From Huiozyma naganishii CBS 8797 (Eukaryota > Ascomycota > Saccharomycetes > Saccharomycetales > Saccharomycetaceae): a DNA stretch of 64,000 bases. The DNA is taken from contig NC_035934.1 in the NCBI RefSeq assembly GCF_000348985.1, positions 248,001 through 312,000 of the forward strand. The letters run 5' to 3'. Position numbers and translations under genes: made by a program. This document shows, in pieces, positions 49,301 to 58,788 of the stretch. Position 1 is the stretch's first letter. Each line of letters opens with the position of its first letter. A model generated the notes under the pieces. The model was not told the origin of the DNA. It worked only from the letters and a program-made list of their open reading frames with translations, and ran no database searches.

Positions 49301-50263
49301 TTCGATGTCGACGTCACCACCTCAGATTCGATACTGCATTCTATTCTACAAATACCCGACGTTGATGTGAGGAAAACTGTTGAAATTTTGTTGTTTAAGA
49401 CAATGTTGAGGGCAAAATATTTCGTTGCTGGGAAGATCGATCCAGATCAGTATGGTCACTACGCTTTGAACTTGCCAATATACACTCATTTTACAAACCC
49501 AATGAGAAGGTATGCAGACCATGTTGTTCACAGACAGTTGAAGGCTGTTATTAACGACGTTCCCTACACTGAAGACATCGACTCCTTAAAGATTACCACG
49601 GAGTACTGTAACTTCAAGAAGGATTGTGCTTACCAAGCGCAAGAACAGGCGGTTCATCTGTTGTTGTGTAAGACGATCAACGATATGGGTAATGCCACTG
49701 GACAGTTGGCCACAATGGCAACTGTGACACAAGTTTACGAATCCTCTTTTGATGTATTTATCCCTGAATTTGGGATTGAAAAGAGGGTCCACGGTGACCA
49801 GCTACCACTAATCAAAGCGGAGTTCGATGGCGTGAACAAAGTTTTAGAGCTCTACTGGCAACTTGGTGTCGATAGCGCTACTTTTGTTCCTGCGGATGAA
49901 AGAAATCCCAAGTCTTACCGAAGCTCTATCAAGAATAAATTCAAATCTACCACTGCGGAAATTGTCAACTTTGAATTTTCCACCGCAGACCAAGGCAAAT
50001 CAACCGTCAGCGATGACTTGGGAGAAGAACTGAGCAGATTACATTTGGAAGTACCAACTATAAGACTGCCCAACCGTGGCTCTCCATCAGAAGATCCTCT
50101 GGACTCTTTCATCAGCACTACTGTGACACGAACCGAGAATGACAATCACATACAGCAGATTTTGGAGTTGCAGCAGGTGCCCGTCCTTCTAAGAGCTGAA
50201 ATAGGTATGGCGCTTCCCTGTCTATCTGTTCGCGCATTGAACCCGTACCTGAAGAGGGAGTAA
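46370..50263 (+). CDS. SSD1: RNA-binding translational repressor Ssd1
   Basis: The 1297-aa product matches Ssd1 (1250 aa). The first 390 residues are disordered and Asn/Gln-rich, with several Cbk1 sites of the form HxRxxS/T (HRRSQS, HARRHS, HRRSNS). Cold-shock domains begin near residue 396 (EEGRLVAGILRVNKKNRSDAW), and the RNase-II-like (RNB) domain covers much of the rest, with NLPIYTHFTNPMRRYADHVV near 1030. As in the family, the RNB domain lacks the usual catalytic Asp cluster and acts in RNA binding. Ssd1 holds wall-protein mRNAs and is released by Cbk1. It follows DPL1; BCD1 follows on the same strand. Confidence 0.97.
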   Translation: MSAYNNNNNNSQQNDNVYVPAHGSGNGNGGRNAPKQIHVAHRRSQSELTNLMIEQLTLQKQLELVQQQQQQLLAQQPQLAQQTQQYGNTAGPVPPFVPPNPHYSSNYGNSPSYNNNNNNTQNRSRSHSRNNSAYYTDYNNNNSNNSTGANSNTLNPNSHRKTGSQSSNYGHARRHSLQLNEAKKAAAEEQAKRTGVEFNAGGVSVTVEDTSTPDLAPPAAPSAQTNEQSNFQFPPPSNPTYGDHRRSNSNLAPSTFRFPPSNTAGTPSKDDDFILTSSTHRRTRTRNSEFSPGIHSNWRTQSQTQQQIQQSFPYQQQQPQQQQPQQQQQQSPFRHNKSNSRDYNSFSTLEPPAFFQGHRQRNSNSSVHSFQSNGGGNSNSQSNTRKSLFAPYLPQANIPQLIEEGRLVAGILRVNKKNRSDAWVSTDGALDADIYICGSKDRNRALEGDLVAVELLVVDEVWDSKREKEEKKRRKDAASLQQDLSSLSVNDDYHNDASASTATGTTTTSALTPTRSMHGDDHVISTNNMGSPTKGGGLKRKGSLKQRPTQKKNDDVEVEGQSLLLVEEEEINDKFKPLYAGHVVAVLDRIPGQLFSGTLGLLRPSQQVNKNKNDDSHESSNRPQQAPKIAWFKPTDKKVPLIAIPTELAPRDFVENADKYSDRLFVASIKRWPITSLHPFGILVSELGEINDPNTEIDSILRDNNFLSNEYLDPRDPTHEKATYQPFPISEENWAKRHRLINENITAVIHNGQISEFALHITENPESGTIELGCHVVDVTAEIEANSSLDRRARKRSTAVFMPQKVVHLLPHALNAALTLQQGKESPTISVIYTLDMKTLKVKSTWIGETNITPHRVVTLEDIDTALIDGEHGDKQISLMEEVATALYAQRIGLPGAKLQPTMSLFESLDDEKVKVDLNIFDRTLAFTVINEIQRKVNSTVAERIYSKLGDNSFLRRQPQPILTKLTSFKKKVQKLGFDVDVTTSDSILHSILQIPDVDVRKTVEILLFKTMLRAKYFVAGKIDPDQYGHYALNLPIYTHFTNPMRRYADHVVHRQLKAVINDVPYTEDIDSLKITTEYCNFKKDCAYQAQEQAVHLLLCKTINDMGNATGQLATMATVTQVYESSFDVFIPEFGIEKRVHGDQLPLIKAEFDGVNKVLELYWQLGVDSATFVPADERNPKSYRSSIKNKFKSTTAEIVNFEFSTADQGKSTVSDDLGEELSRLHLEVPTIRLPNRGSPSEDPLDSFISTTVTRTENDNHIQQILELQQVPVLLRAEIGMALPCLSVRALNPYLKRE

Positions 50264-50396
50264 ATGAATCTAATTTTGGTACAAGCTACCACCCTCTAAT
50301 CACTCTAGTTACACTATCTTTTTTTGTATAGTTCCAACTATTTTATACCATATATCATTATTTGTGAATATTTCTGAGTTTTTTTCCCTTGCGAAA

Positions 50397-51629
50397 ATGA
50401 AAGAGGAAGAAAAAAAACCGTATATTATCAGACGTAGAAATACCAAGCTCATCGCAACTTTAAACTTATCAGATGCTGAGCTAGAAACGTCTCTAAAGGT
50501 ATTGCAGGTGTCTATGCAACTGTGTGACGTATGCCAAAAGGAAGAATTCAAATATAAGTGTCCACGCTGTTTGAAGAAAACATGTTCTTTAGCTTGTTCG
50601 AAAAGGCATAAAGAAGAGGATGGGTGCTCTGGGCAAGCGCAAGATCCAACGGAGTATATTGAGAGTGGTCGTCTGAAACAGGCCGACGACCAGAAACATG
50701 AAAATAATCATCTGGTCCAACGAGACTTCAATTTTCTGACCGGGTTCAAGAGACAATTGGAGCTGAAAAAAACTGATAGTAAGCAGAAGCACAAAAGGAT
50801 GCTACAGAGCCGTAAAGATAACACCAATAATATGAACGTTAAGAAGCCACGTTTGGGAGATGAGTGTCCGCGAGTTATACGGAGAGGTGTGAACTGCCTA
50901 CTGTTGCCACGCGGAATGCAGAAGTCTTTACTGAACAGGAGCAAGTGGGATAAGGCAGCCAATCTTTTTTTTGGTCTATTGAATGGATTATATGCTCACC
51001 AAGATCCCCCCACCGCTGTAGTTGAACCGGGAAAAACACATGAATCACATGTAAGTCACAAAGTTAAGGAAACAAGTAGTTTGATAGATGGGATGAGCAA
51101 TGTCGTGTTCGAAAAGTGCTGTCGTGCATTTGATATAAAGCCCGATACCACGAGAAATTATGATATCACGAATGGAAGTGTGGATCCGAATATAGGGAAA
51201 CCAAATGACGGTTTAGAAAGGTCACATTGGCTAAGTAATAGTGGTCTGAAATTTTACACTAAAAAGTTTCCTTACAATACCACGTCCATCGGCGATTCTC
51301 GAGAACTAATTGAATTGGATCCTACAGGGAAATGTATCGGTGAATTGTTTAGGAACAAAACAGTGATCGAATTTCCAACCATTTTGTTGGCCAAATCAGA
51401 AGAGGACTTACCAATAGGTTATAAAGTCGTAACAGAAGAATTAGGTGGTCAAGAACTTAAAACGCAACCCAATATGTTGTCAGGCGAGACACATATTCCC
51501 CCGAAGAGTGATGATGAGAGTGTTGAGCCTCCAGAAGCAGGCTCCACCAAATATGTTAACCCAATAGACTATCCCGTAGTGCAAAAAGAAGAAAATGAGA
51601 GTGATGGGTATGATCCAACAGCATTATAA
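50397..51629 (+). CDS. BCD1: Box C/D snoRNP assembly factor Bcd1 (zf-HIT)
   Basis: The zf-HIT finger starts CDVCQKEEFKYKCPRCLKKTC and continues with Cys/His ligands to KRHKEEDGCSG; downstream IRRGVNCLLLPRGMQ and SGLKFYTKKFPYNTT are Bcd1 signatures. It helps assemble C/D snoRNPs in the nucleus. From ATG 50397 the protein has 410 aa, with 39 residues before the family start; an internal ATG at 50514 gives MQLCDVC, matching the S. cerevisiae N-terminus (366 aa), and 371 aa. Which one is used cannot be settled here. In S. cerevisiae BCD1 is on chromosome VIII (YHR040W). Confidence 0.92.
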   Translation: MKEEEKKPYIIRRRNTKLIATLNLSDAELETSLKVLQVSMQLCDVCQKEEFKYKCPRCLKKTCSLACSKRHKEEDGCSGQAQDPTEYIESGRLKQADDQKHENNHLVQRDFNFLTGFKRQLELKKTDSKQKHKRMLQSRKDNTNNMNVKKPRLGDECPRVIRRGVNCLLLPRGMQKSLLNRSKWDKAANLFFGLLNGLYAHQDPPTAVVEPGKTHESHVSHKVKETSSLIDGMSNVVFEKCCRAFDIKPDTTRNYDITNGSVDPNIGKPNDGLERSHWLSNSGLKFYTKKFPYNTTSIGDSRELIELDPTGKCIGELFRNKTVIEFPTILLAKSEEDLPIGYKVVTEELGGQELKTQPNMLSGETHIPPKSDDESVEPPEAGSTKYVNPIDYPVVQKEENESDGYDPTAL

Positions 51630-51838
51630 GGCCCTGAAGTTAATTTGTATTTATAAATCAGCTATTTTTTTCATCAAGCATGTTATCGTTTATTCTGAAA
51701 ATGAGAAATCTTGAAGGTTGCAGCAACGTTTACCCACCTCTGCTTAAATGTTTTGTATAGCTGATTGTTTGTGTTTTCGTGACAAATGCAGAATCACCTT
51801 GAGGACATATCGAGCAAAAATAAGCCAGTGGATCATGC

Positions 51839-51843
51839 AAAAA
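51839..51843 (-). terminator. Pol III terminator of tRNA-Thr
   Basis: Five consecutive T on the minus strand begin four bases after the tRNA's end. Confidence 0.7.
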
Positions 51844-51847
51844 TAAA

Positions 51848-51919
51848 TGCCACCTGCCAGAATTGAACTAGCGACCTTTGCATTACAAGTGCAACGCTCT
51901 ACCACTAAGCTAAGGAGGC
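51848..51919 (-). tRNA. tT(UGU): tRNA-Thr (anticodon UGU)
   Basis: The 72-nt minus-strand sequence starts GCCTCCTTAGCTTAGTGG and ends in the paired acceptor with discriminator A. The anticodon loop reads CTTGTAA, anticodon TGT. The B box AGTTCAATTCT is intact and no intron is present. It closely resembles S. cerevisiae tT(UGU). The LTR-like repeat copy B begins 62 bp upstream of its 5' end. Confidence 0.96.
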
Positions 51920-51980
51920 AAATTTCCAAATTTTTTTTCAACGCCGTGGTATACCGCGTGATAATAATGTATGTTTTGAG

Positions 51981-52112
51981 TAAACTCTAAGGTATATAAA
52001 AGTTCAACAGTGATCAATTGTCTCTCCTCTCTATATAAGGAATATATAGAAAGAAAAATATATATAAAGAGAGTAAAACGAGGATTTCAATGGCTGGAAT
52101 TTGTTGCCTTTT
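51981..52112 (+). mobile_element. LTR-like dispersed repeat, copy B (upstream of tRNA-Thr)
   Basis: About 85% identical by eye to 24610-24738. Relative to its tRNA it lies in the opposite orientation to copy A, as expected for independent retrotransposon insertions. Both copies keep a short common open frame (INCLSSLYK), probably by chance. Termini are not defined. Confidence 0.55.
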
Positions 52113-52210
52113 CGTTTACGGTACACACATTCATAAAAATCAACACAACCGTTGCTCACAAGACTGTTGAGGTATTGCCTAAATGTCAACAACACCGTTT
52201 AGTAAATGTT

Positions 52211-52725
52211 TCTGAAAATGAGATACTTTGACGAAGGTATTTTTTTAGTGAAAGAATATTTTTAAGCAGATCGCTATATATTATGTTCATATAAGTTCTA
52301 TCGCAATATGGTGATGAATCCTGTCTGATGAAACGATCAAAGTCACAGAAAGAAGAGAGTCATATGCAGCCACACAAAAGTTAGTTGAGTTGATTGCAAA
52401 CCAGCTTCAAAAGTTGGAAAACAGACTAACCAACTTGGATACAGTCCAAGTTGGCAGTTTTAATGCAGGGAACCCTTTTCCTAATCAAGATCCAGTGTTG
52501 ATGGACGGTGTTGGAAATTATAGGTCCAAACCCTATAATCTTCCTGGAGATAAGTACATTTTTGTCTCACGTGAAAATGGAGAATTTTCACAACGGTATT
52601 TTTCACTGGAAGAAGATATTTGAAGATATCTTTAGATAGTATTGTGTACACTACATAGTTCTGTTTAGAGAAGCCGATACAATTTTCATATAAGTCCTAT
52701 CGTAGTATGATGGTGAATCCCGTCA
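52211..52725 (+). repeat. Degenerate direct repeat pair
   Basis: Copies at 52211-52326 and 52571-52725 share GAAAATG-AGA, a GGTATTTTT block, and TTCATATAAG followed by CTATCG, ATGGTGAATC-type sequence. The second copy has about 40 extra bp. The intervening frame (52390-52623, 77 codons, no ATG near its true start) may be a gag remnant, but I do not recognise it. Confidence 0.5.
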
Positions 52726-53756
52726 GCGAACAGTATGGTAGCGCTGCCGTAAGTCGAGAGGATTGTGAAGTTAGTTCCTTAGTGCCTAGAAACTTCTAAC
52801 TTTGAGAAAAGGAGTTAGAACTAGAGGAAAAACTAGATTTTGCCGTACTGAATTGTAACCTTGAAGAAAAGAAGAAACGAGGTTGCATGCAAACAAGGAC
52901 ACCAGCCCTTTGTTGGGTAACTGGATGCTCTGAGTTTGTAAATGAATTTTGAGTCCACTCAACACCCCAAACCGAAATGTCAATATCATAAAAAAATGAG
53001 GTTAAAACTATATGCATAATAAGTAATTACAAGTGGTATTACACGAATTGCCATGACAGCTTGTGTTATGAGTACCCCTATACCCCACTTCAAGAAGGAA
53101 GAGTAAGAGGGTTCGACAATTAAAACCTGACCACTTAGAATTTTGTTTTCTAACAAAACAGGCAATGTATGTGAAAAGGATGGGAAAGCCAGTTCCGAAA
53201 AACACAAGTTGTAAGAACTGATGGCAATGTGAATGTCCTAGGTGGCGGATCAGGTTTAGTCGAGGTAGGTACAAAGTCGTTGGACAGAAGCACGAAAGTT
53301 GATACACGCTCCGTTGAGGAGAGTAAGCTTCATAGTGGAAGACATATCGTCATAAGCAGTTGAAAAAGGATTGTAAATCAATGATAACAAACAATGATAG
53401 GAATGCTTGTAAAATTGATTTAGGTGGAGAAAGTGGATATTAAAAAGGGAAATAGTACTGGTAAAAAGACAAAGCAACAGCCGAAGATGAAATATAGGCT
53501 GAAACAAACATCGTTGAAAAGACATTGGCAAGTAATGTCAATAAGTCAAACTACGATGTTGTGAATAGAAAATGTCTAAGCCTGAAGAGAAAATGTAAAT
53601 GACTTGGAAAGATAAAAAAACAAGTTACTTGGTACAACTTGAATATAGTGAAGATACACCAATCTACATTTACGAGGAAGAAGAAATAAACTCTCATAGA
53701 AAGGAACTAGAGTTTATTGCAGAGCTAGGTGAACATAACAGAGTAGAATCATTTAT
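52726..53756. other. Degenerate sequence, probably element debris
   Basis: No frame is intact. Around 53610-53776 one readable frame gives an acidic stretch (TPIYIYEEEEINSHRKELEF) that stops at a TGA just after the first tandem unit begins. It has the flavour of a decayed retroelement polyprotein, without a specific match. Confidence 0.35.
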
Positions 53757-54060
53757 GTTCATGGCTGCGAATGTGTGAACTAGTGGATGGTTATTAGTTC
53801 ACGACCAAGTAATAGTGAACTGACAAAACGTCATTCTCGTAAGTTCATGGCTGCGAGTATGTGAACGAGTAGATGATGACAAGTTCACGGTGGAGTAATA
53901 TTGAACTGACAGAACAACATTATTGTAAGTTCATGGCTGCGAGTATGTGAATCTGATTACCAGTTCACGGTAGAGTGATATTGAACCGAGAGAATGTTAT
54001 TCTCGTAAGTTCATGGCTGCTTTACATGAACTAACATAACAGTGTTGTAAGTTCATGGGT
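53757..54060 (+). repeat. 86-bp tandem repeat, about 3.5 units
   Basis: Units begin with GTTCATGGCTGCGA at 53757, 53843, 53929 and 54009, with a shortened fifth start at 54051; spacing is 86, 86, 80 and 42 bp. Each unit has two small inverted pairs (GTTCA with TGAAC). 86 is not a multiple of three, so it is not a coding repeat. Confidence 0.85.
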
Positions 54061-54399
54061 GAGTAGTTATTCGGACACTAAGTGTGTTCGACCAAGTGTG
54101 TGAGTGGAGTATGTTATAGTGTTGACAAGATTGAGAACAGCAACGTTGAAACAAGAAAACCCTACGTTGCATGTGGAAAGAAGTGAAAACTACAGAAAAG
54201 AAGTTAATGAAGAACGATAGACAAGGAAGGCTGTAACTGGTACAGACCTTTGTAATGAGAGGTTCAGGATGGTATAAAGACATGTGATTTGTGAGTCTTC
54301 CAGTACGCTTGATATAGAAACAAATTACTATGACAAATTTATAGACAGACATTAGCGCTAGTATATGTTAGAGCGCATAATGAAAGGTCTATATTACAT

Positions 54400-54700
54400 G
54401 ACAGAATTGGAGCATTATGGTATGAGGATTGTGTGTGGTAAAACAAAGGTGAAGTTGGCCATCCTTGGTTGATAAGGTTAGATGTATAGGACCACAATAT
54501 CAAGCCAAGAGAAGGAACTGAAGCTATAAAGTAGGTGGGAAATTGGGAAGTTATTCAGGAGAGTTTCAGTTAATAGATTAGAACTGAACTTCGAGGTTAA
54601 TGACAAGCCAGTGGTAGATAGACCATATAATCCACCAACTACAAACCCACGCATAACAATACAAGAAAATGCACGTTCAAAGTGTGCAGCGTACTAATTT
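54400..54700 (+). pseudogene. Possible gypsy-type protease relic
   Basis: Pieces in plus-strand frames read GHPWLIRLDV, then after a stop DHNIKPREGTE, and ELNFEVNDKPVVDRPYNPP. This resembles the end of a retroelement protease (PWL followed by a basic GT stretch). Stops and shifts disable it. The assignment is weak. Confidence 0.3.
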
Positions 54701-55080
54701 GACAAATCTATCTCGACACTGGGAGAAAACAAAAGCGACATGTTTCAAAGCCGAGACCTGACAGCCAGACTCAGAGGTTGATATTAAAAACAGCAGATGA
54801 TGAAAGACAGAATTCACTGATGAACACGAATACATTTTCAGTTCAAGAAAATACTTACATAACCACTCACAAGAAGAAAAAGAAAAATGAAGGGAATCAA
54901 CTTGGAAATTCACCAAAGTTAAAAAGATCTGAAACTTCTACGAAATCCTACTTCCAAAGACTGTAATGTGGTAGCTGATGATAGGCATTTGAAAAATTGA
55001 ACTGTTATACAAGAAGGAAGTCAAGAGAAAGGATTTAGATGGTTTTTCAGTTATAAAAGGATGATCCGACAAAAATAACC

Positions 55081-55999
55081 TTATGGAGGCGTGTTGGAAA
55101 TTATAGGTTTTGGATCATCCACTCTCTCCTTCAGTCTTTCCACTCTCAATCCAATAAATTTCGTATGCGGTTTGTAGTAGTCCTGCTTGAGCCATCCCAA
55201 TGCAGGGGCGGAATCTGTTATTAAGGTTATTTTTCTCTTCTTGTTCGGACAGATCTTTTCAAGTTTAAATTTTAAGAATAGCGCAATTTTCTCTGCCATG
55301 TTCAACGCATCCAATTCACTTTCTGCACTAGAGTCGCACACTATCGTCGATTTCTTCGAGAAACCATAGAAGAAATTATTTTCCAGCCAAATCGCTGCAC
55401 CAGCCCGTGATTTCAAATCAAATTCTGTGTTCCATGAGGCATCCGATACAACAGTTATGTTTAGTGCCTTGTTAACGTCACGTTTAAAAGTCATTCCTAG
55501 CGTTTTTGTTCCGAAAAGATATCTTGTTATCTTTTCTGTGGCCTCAATCACTTTTGGATGTGGATATAACACTAGCTGGCAACTTTTCCGTACAGCAAAT
55601 TCAATGTCCAGTCTTCCCCGACTGCGTACATAATTGAGCTTACCAATCAATTCTTGAAGATACTTTACCTTCCTTTTGTACTCTGTCTTATCAATTTCAA
55701 AAACTTGTTCCTTTGGGTGTATCTTATATGAGGTAACATGTGGGACTTTTCCTATCTTTCCATAGTCTCCGATCACATTCTTGTATTCCTCTTCTAGTTT
55801 TGTCAGATAACTTCTCATATCTAAACTGATTACCCCTTTTCTTAAATCGTACTTTAAATCTAAACCCAGTATGTCGGTATCTAGTTTTTCTTCTTCCATT
55901 GTAGCAACTATCTTTAGTGAAAATTGTTTCTCTAATTGGTCGACTAATGCATCAAGCTGTTCTTTTGTTTTTGCTGCTATAACACAATCATCGCCAGAC
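55081..55999 (-). pseudogene. Ty4-like pol fragment: RT after the catalytic motif through RNase H
   Basis: The minus-strand frame reads GDDCVIAA, LDTDILGLDLKYDL, HVTSYKIHPKEQVFEIDK, QELIGKLNYVRSRGRLDIEFAV, then the copia RNase H region SDASWNTEFDLKSRAGAAIW and DSSAESELDALNMAE. This is the Ty4 branch of Ty1/copia. It is one open frame, but it lacks the first half of RT, integrase and gag, and its C-terminus stops early (55081), so it is a broken fragment. It abuts an oppositely oriented fragment of the missing RT half. Confidence 0.85.
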
Positions 56000-56067
56000 G
56001 ACTCTGTGCTAATTGGAAGAAATGACCCTAAGGCGGTAGTAAATTCAAGTGATGAACAACCAAGAGG

Positions 56068-56884
56068 TATCTGGAAAAGAAACAAAAAACAGAGACTAAG
56101 ATTTATTCATCCGGATGCAGACTGGGAAAAGAGGTTCAATGAACCTGGTATGGTAAATAAGATTCGCTCCATCTTCTATAAGGAGGCAATCACGAATAAC
56201 AAAAACATACAGGCCAACTTTGAGTTCATCAAAGCTTATCAGAAAGAGCTGGATAATCTTGTCAAGATGAAGGTATATAACCCAAAGATAAAGATTCCAA
56301 AAGGAGAAGTTCACAAGGATGAAATCGAGCCCATAAATACCACTTTTAACATTAGGCGAGATAAAACGCGCAAGGCACGGATTGTATGCCGAGGTGATCT
56401 CCAATCTGAATCCAGCTACAGTAATATTGAAACATCAATACTAAACATGAACTCGTTGAAAATGCTACTGATTTTGGCCAATAATAATAACCTAAGATTG
56501 AGGACACTAGATATCAATCATGCCTTTTTATACGCATCTATTGATGAAAATTTCTTCATTACTCACCCGAATGATAGTAGGATGGTGACACCATTACACA
56601 AAGCGTTATATGGACTAAAACAAAGTCCAAAACGCTGGAATGATACGCTAAAACGATTCATGAACAGTATTGGAATGCATGACTCAGTTTCTTCACATGG
56701 GTTATACGTATCTAAAAATGGAAAAGTAATGATAGCAGCTTATGTTAATGATTGCATTACTGCAGGACAGGATGAGAAAGATATTGACAGTCTTGTTAGT
56801 CAATTACAACATGAGTACTCATTTCAAATCATCGGCACTATGGAAAACGGAAAGTTGGACACCAATACCCTGGGATTGGATTAA
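56068..56884 (+). pseudogene. Ty4-like pol fragment: first half of reverse transcriptase
   Basis: From about KRNKKQRLRF the plus strand reads EWERR-like DADWEKRFNEPGMVNKIRSIF, FYKEAITNNKN, RKARIVCRGDLQ, TLDINHAFLYA and ALYGLKQSPKRWND, as in Ty4. The catalytic YVDD is YVND, so this copy is inactive. It stops after DTNTLGLD with a TAA although the sequence continues KYDLNK. The open frame upstream of 56068 belongs to no retroelement domain and is antisense to the neighbouring fragment. Confidence 0.85.
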
Positions 56885-57131
56885 AAATATGATCTGAACA
56901 AGTATGCCTGTATCCAAAATTATCATTCTCCATAATACCAACTGTCTTTGGTAATAAATGTTTTTCAAATTGACCAGCTAATATGTTAAGTTGTTCTTCT
57001 GTTTCAGCAGCTATCATTGATTTGCCATCTTTAGATGGACTTCCGAATGATGCTTGCAGGTAAATGGTTCTCAAATGTGTTTCAATCAGACTAATCGAGG
57101 GTTTCATTATTGTAGAATTGCCAGGTCTCAC
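56850..57131 (-). pseudogene. Third Ty4-like RT fragment, inverted
   Basis: On the minus strand, KDGKSMIAAETEEQLNILAG and IMENDNF match the region around the RT catalytic motif of the plus-strand fragment (KNGKVMIAA then DSLVSQLQ and TMENGKLD). The YVDD-CVIAA segment between the two IAA stretches is missing. It forms an inverted repeat with 56830-56884. Confidence 0.65.
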
Positions 57132-58570
57132 ATGCCTGATTTTGTTATGTTGGCCTTGAGTATCATATTTAGTTAGACTCGCGTTCTGGATAGCAGGAAC
57201 AAGGTTATATCAGCTGGAGCGGTTTCTCTAAACGGAACCATGTAACGAACTACTTCTATCAAGATTCAAGAAAATTTTCTAAAGTGAAAATTTTTCTCGT
57301 GTGAAACTACAGGCTGCGAATTATAACTTCATACAGGTAGTATTCTCAGTCATCGTGTCCGGTTTTTCACAGTACCTTTCTACTGGAATTCGTTGGGATA
57401 TGCTTCACACATCCTGCTACAGGCTTCTATTACGTGAATTCTGTATCGGTTTCTCTAAATAGAACTATACAACGTGTACATCTTACATCAATTCAATAAA
57501 AAATGTTCTCAAATGAATTTTTTTATCTTTTTCAAAATCTATAAAAATGCAGTTTACCAAATGAAATTACAGTTTTACTCACAAATTCCAGCACTCTCAA
57601 CGATGTAGATGATGTCATTACTTACATATATGACATTTTGCTCAATCCAACTTTTAATCTGAGTGGATCAACGTTAATTTTGTAATAATAAGCTCATTGT
57701 TCTGGTGCTTACACACAGCACGAGCGAGAGAATATACAAAGCGCCATCGAGATGGATTTCAAACGGAAAACGGGTAGAAATACAAACGAGGGGAAAGAAG
57801 TTTTAGAAGGAATCGAGGTATGTGGAACAGTTTGGGAGTTTGCGATGTGTGGAAAACTATTCAACGTGCAGGGTCAAACCGATTGGATAACCTTCACGCC
57901 GCTCAGAACTTCACTAAACTTGCATCTCATCCACTTTTCTGTATCGCTCTTCAATTATTTGTTTGCATCCACCATGTGAGAGAAAAAGTATTGGAAAAAT
58001 ATGGAAACAACACTGAGCTAAATCACATTGTGTGCAAGGTCTTTATATTAGACCACGGGCTACCATATGACTTCTAATCTGACGAGATGTGAAATCAGAA
58101 TATGATCCTCTCATACGAACTGTTCTACAAGAAACGTTTTTATGCAAAGAGCTGTTGTCGAGGTAATCTTCCAGTAGCTTTACACAACACTTTATCTAGA
58201 ATTGAGCCTGCAAGTAACGGCTCCAGGGACCATACCGGTCCGTAAATCAGCAGGCCGTTGGGCTGTTCTAACCCCACAGGCATATCTGTCGATTGTTTGA
58301 ATGATTTCACCATTACCGACACCAGATATTGTTGCAGGCTCAGTACACTTTGCACTAGATTCATTGTAGAGTTGACATTTATTCTCTTCAATGTATTCAG
58401 TGGTAGATGCGTAATATACATCGCTATTCTACAAATCTTCGTCTTCTATAAAGAAGAATATTTTCACTTATCCGACTAACTTCAGATGGCGTTATTTTGG
58501 GTAATAGATATTAAACTTGGACTCCACAAAAGAACAGTCCATTACATATCATAACAATGGCTAATCCAAA
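57132..58570. other. Element-derived spacer with weak internal repeats
   Basis: CGGTTTCTCTAAA followed by GAAC and ATC-rich sequence occurs near 57219-57285 and 57449-57515 at about two-thirds identity, perhaps LTR remains. Short plus-strand frames near 57752-58077 appear to be one shifted frame ending GLPYDF; family unknown. The minus strand near 58140-58421 begins MNLVQSVLSLQQ and may be a gag start. Confidence 0.35.
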
Positions 58571-58657
58571 TTTGATATTTTTACAGATGCATCCAATGTG
58601 GACACTCCTGAGGGAAAATCTACCTACAGATACATTTTGAAAATCACCGACAGACCA
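58571..58657 (+). pseudogene. Ty5-like RNase H fragment, plus strand
   Basis: The frame [20 protein letters not shown], then YILKITDRP, mirrors FDIYTDVSYADTSEAKFAYG in the minus-strand fragment next to it. It is a 29-codon remnant of the copia RNase H catalytic region and lies tail-to-tail with 58789-59598. Confidence 0.6.
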
Positions 58658-58788
58658 CAAGGAGTAGGCTTGCAAGTACGATCCGTAGCCGTCTTTCGCT
58701 GTATTGTGTAGGTAGTAATTGGATTCGATCAGCTTTTCCAGTTGAGATTGTACGTTGTCAATCTTGTTCTAGGGGAATTTGTATTCGT

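Noticed and set aside
50397..50514. Intron at the start of BCD1
   Set aside because: No GTATGT donor or TACTAAC branch site in this stretch; the frame is simply open.
53757..54060. Tandem units with inverted pairs considered as a CRISPR-like array
   Set aside because: Eukaryotic context, adjoining 86-bp units that are similar throughout rather than repeat plus unique spacer, and no cas genes.
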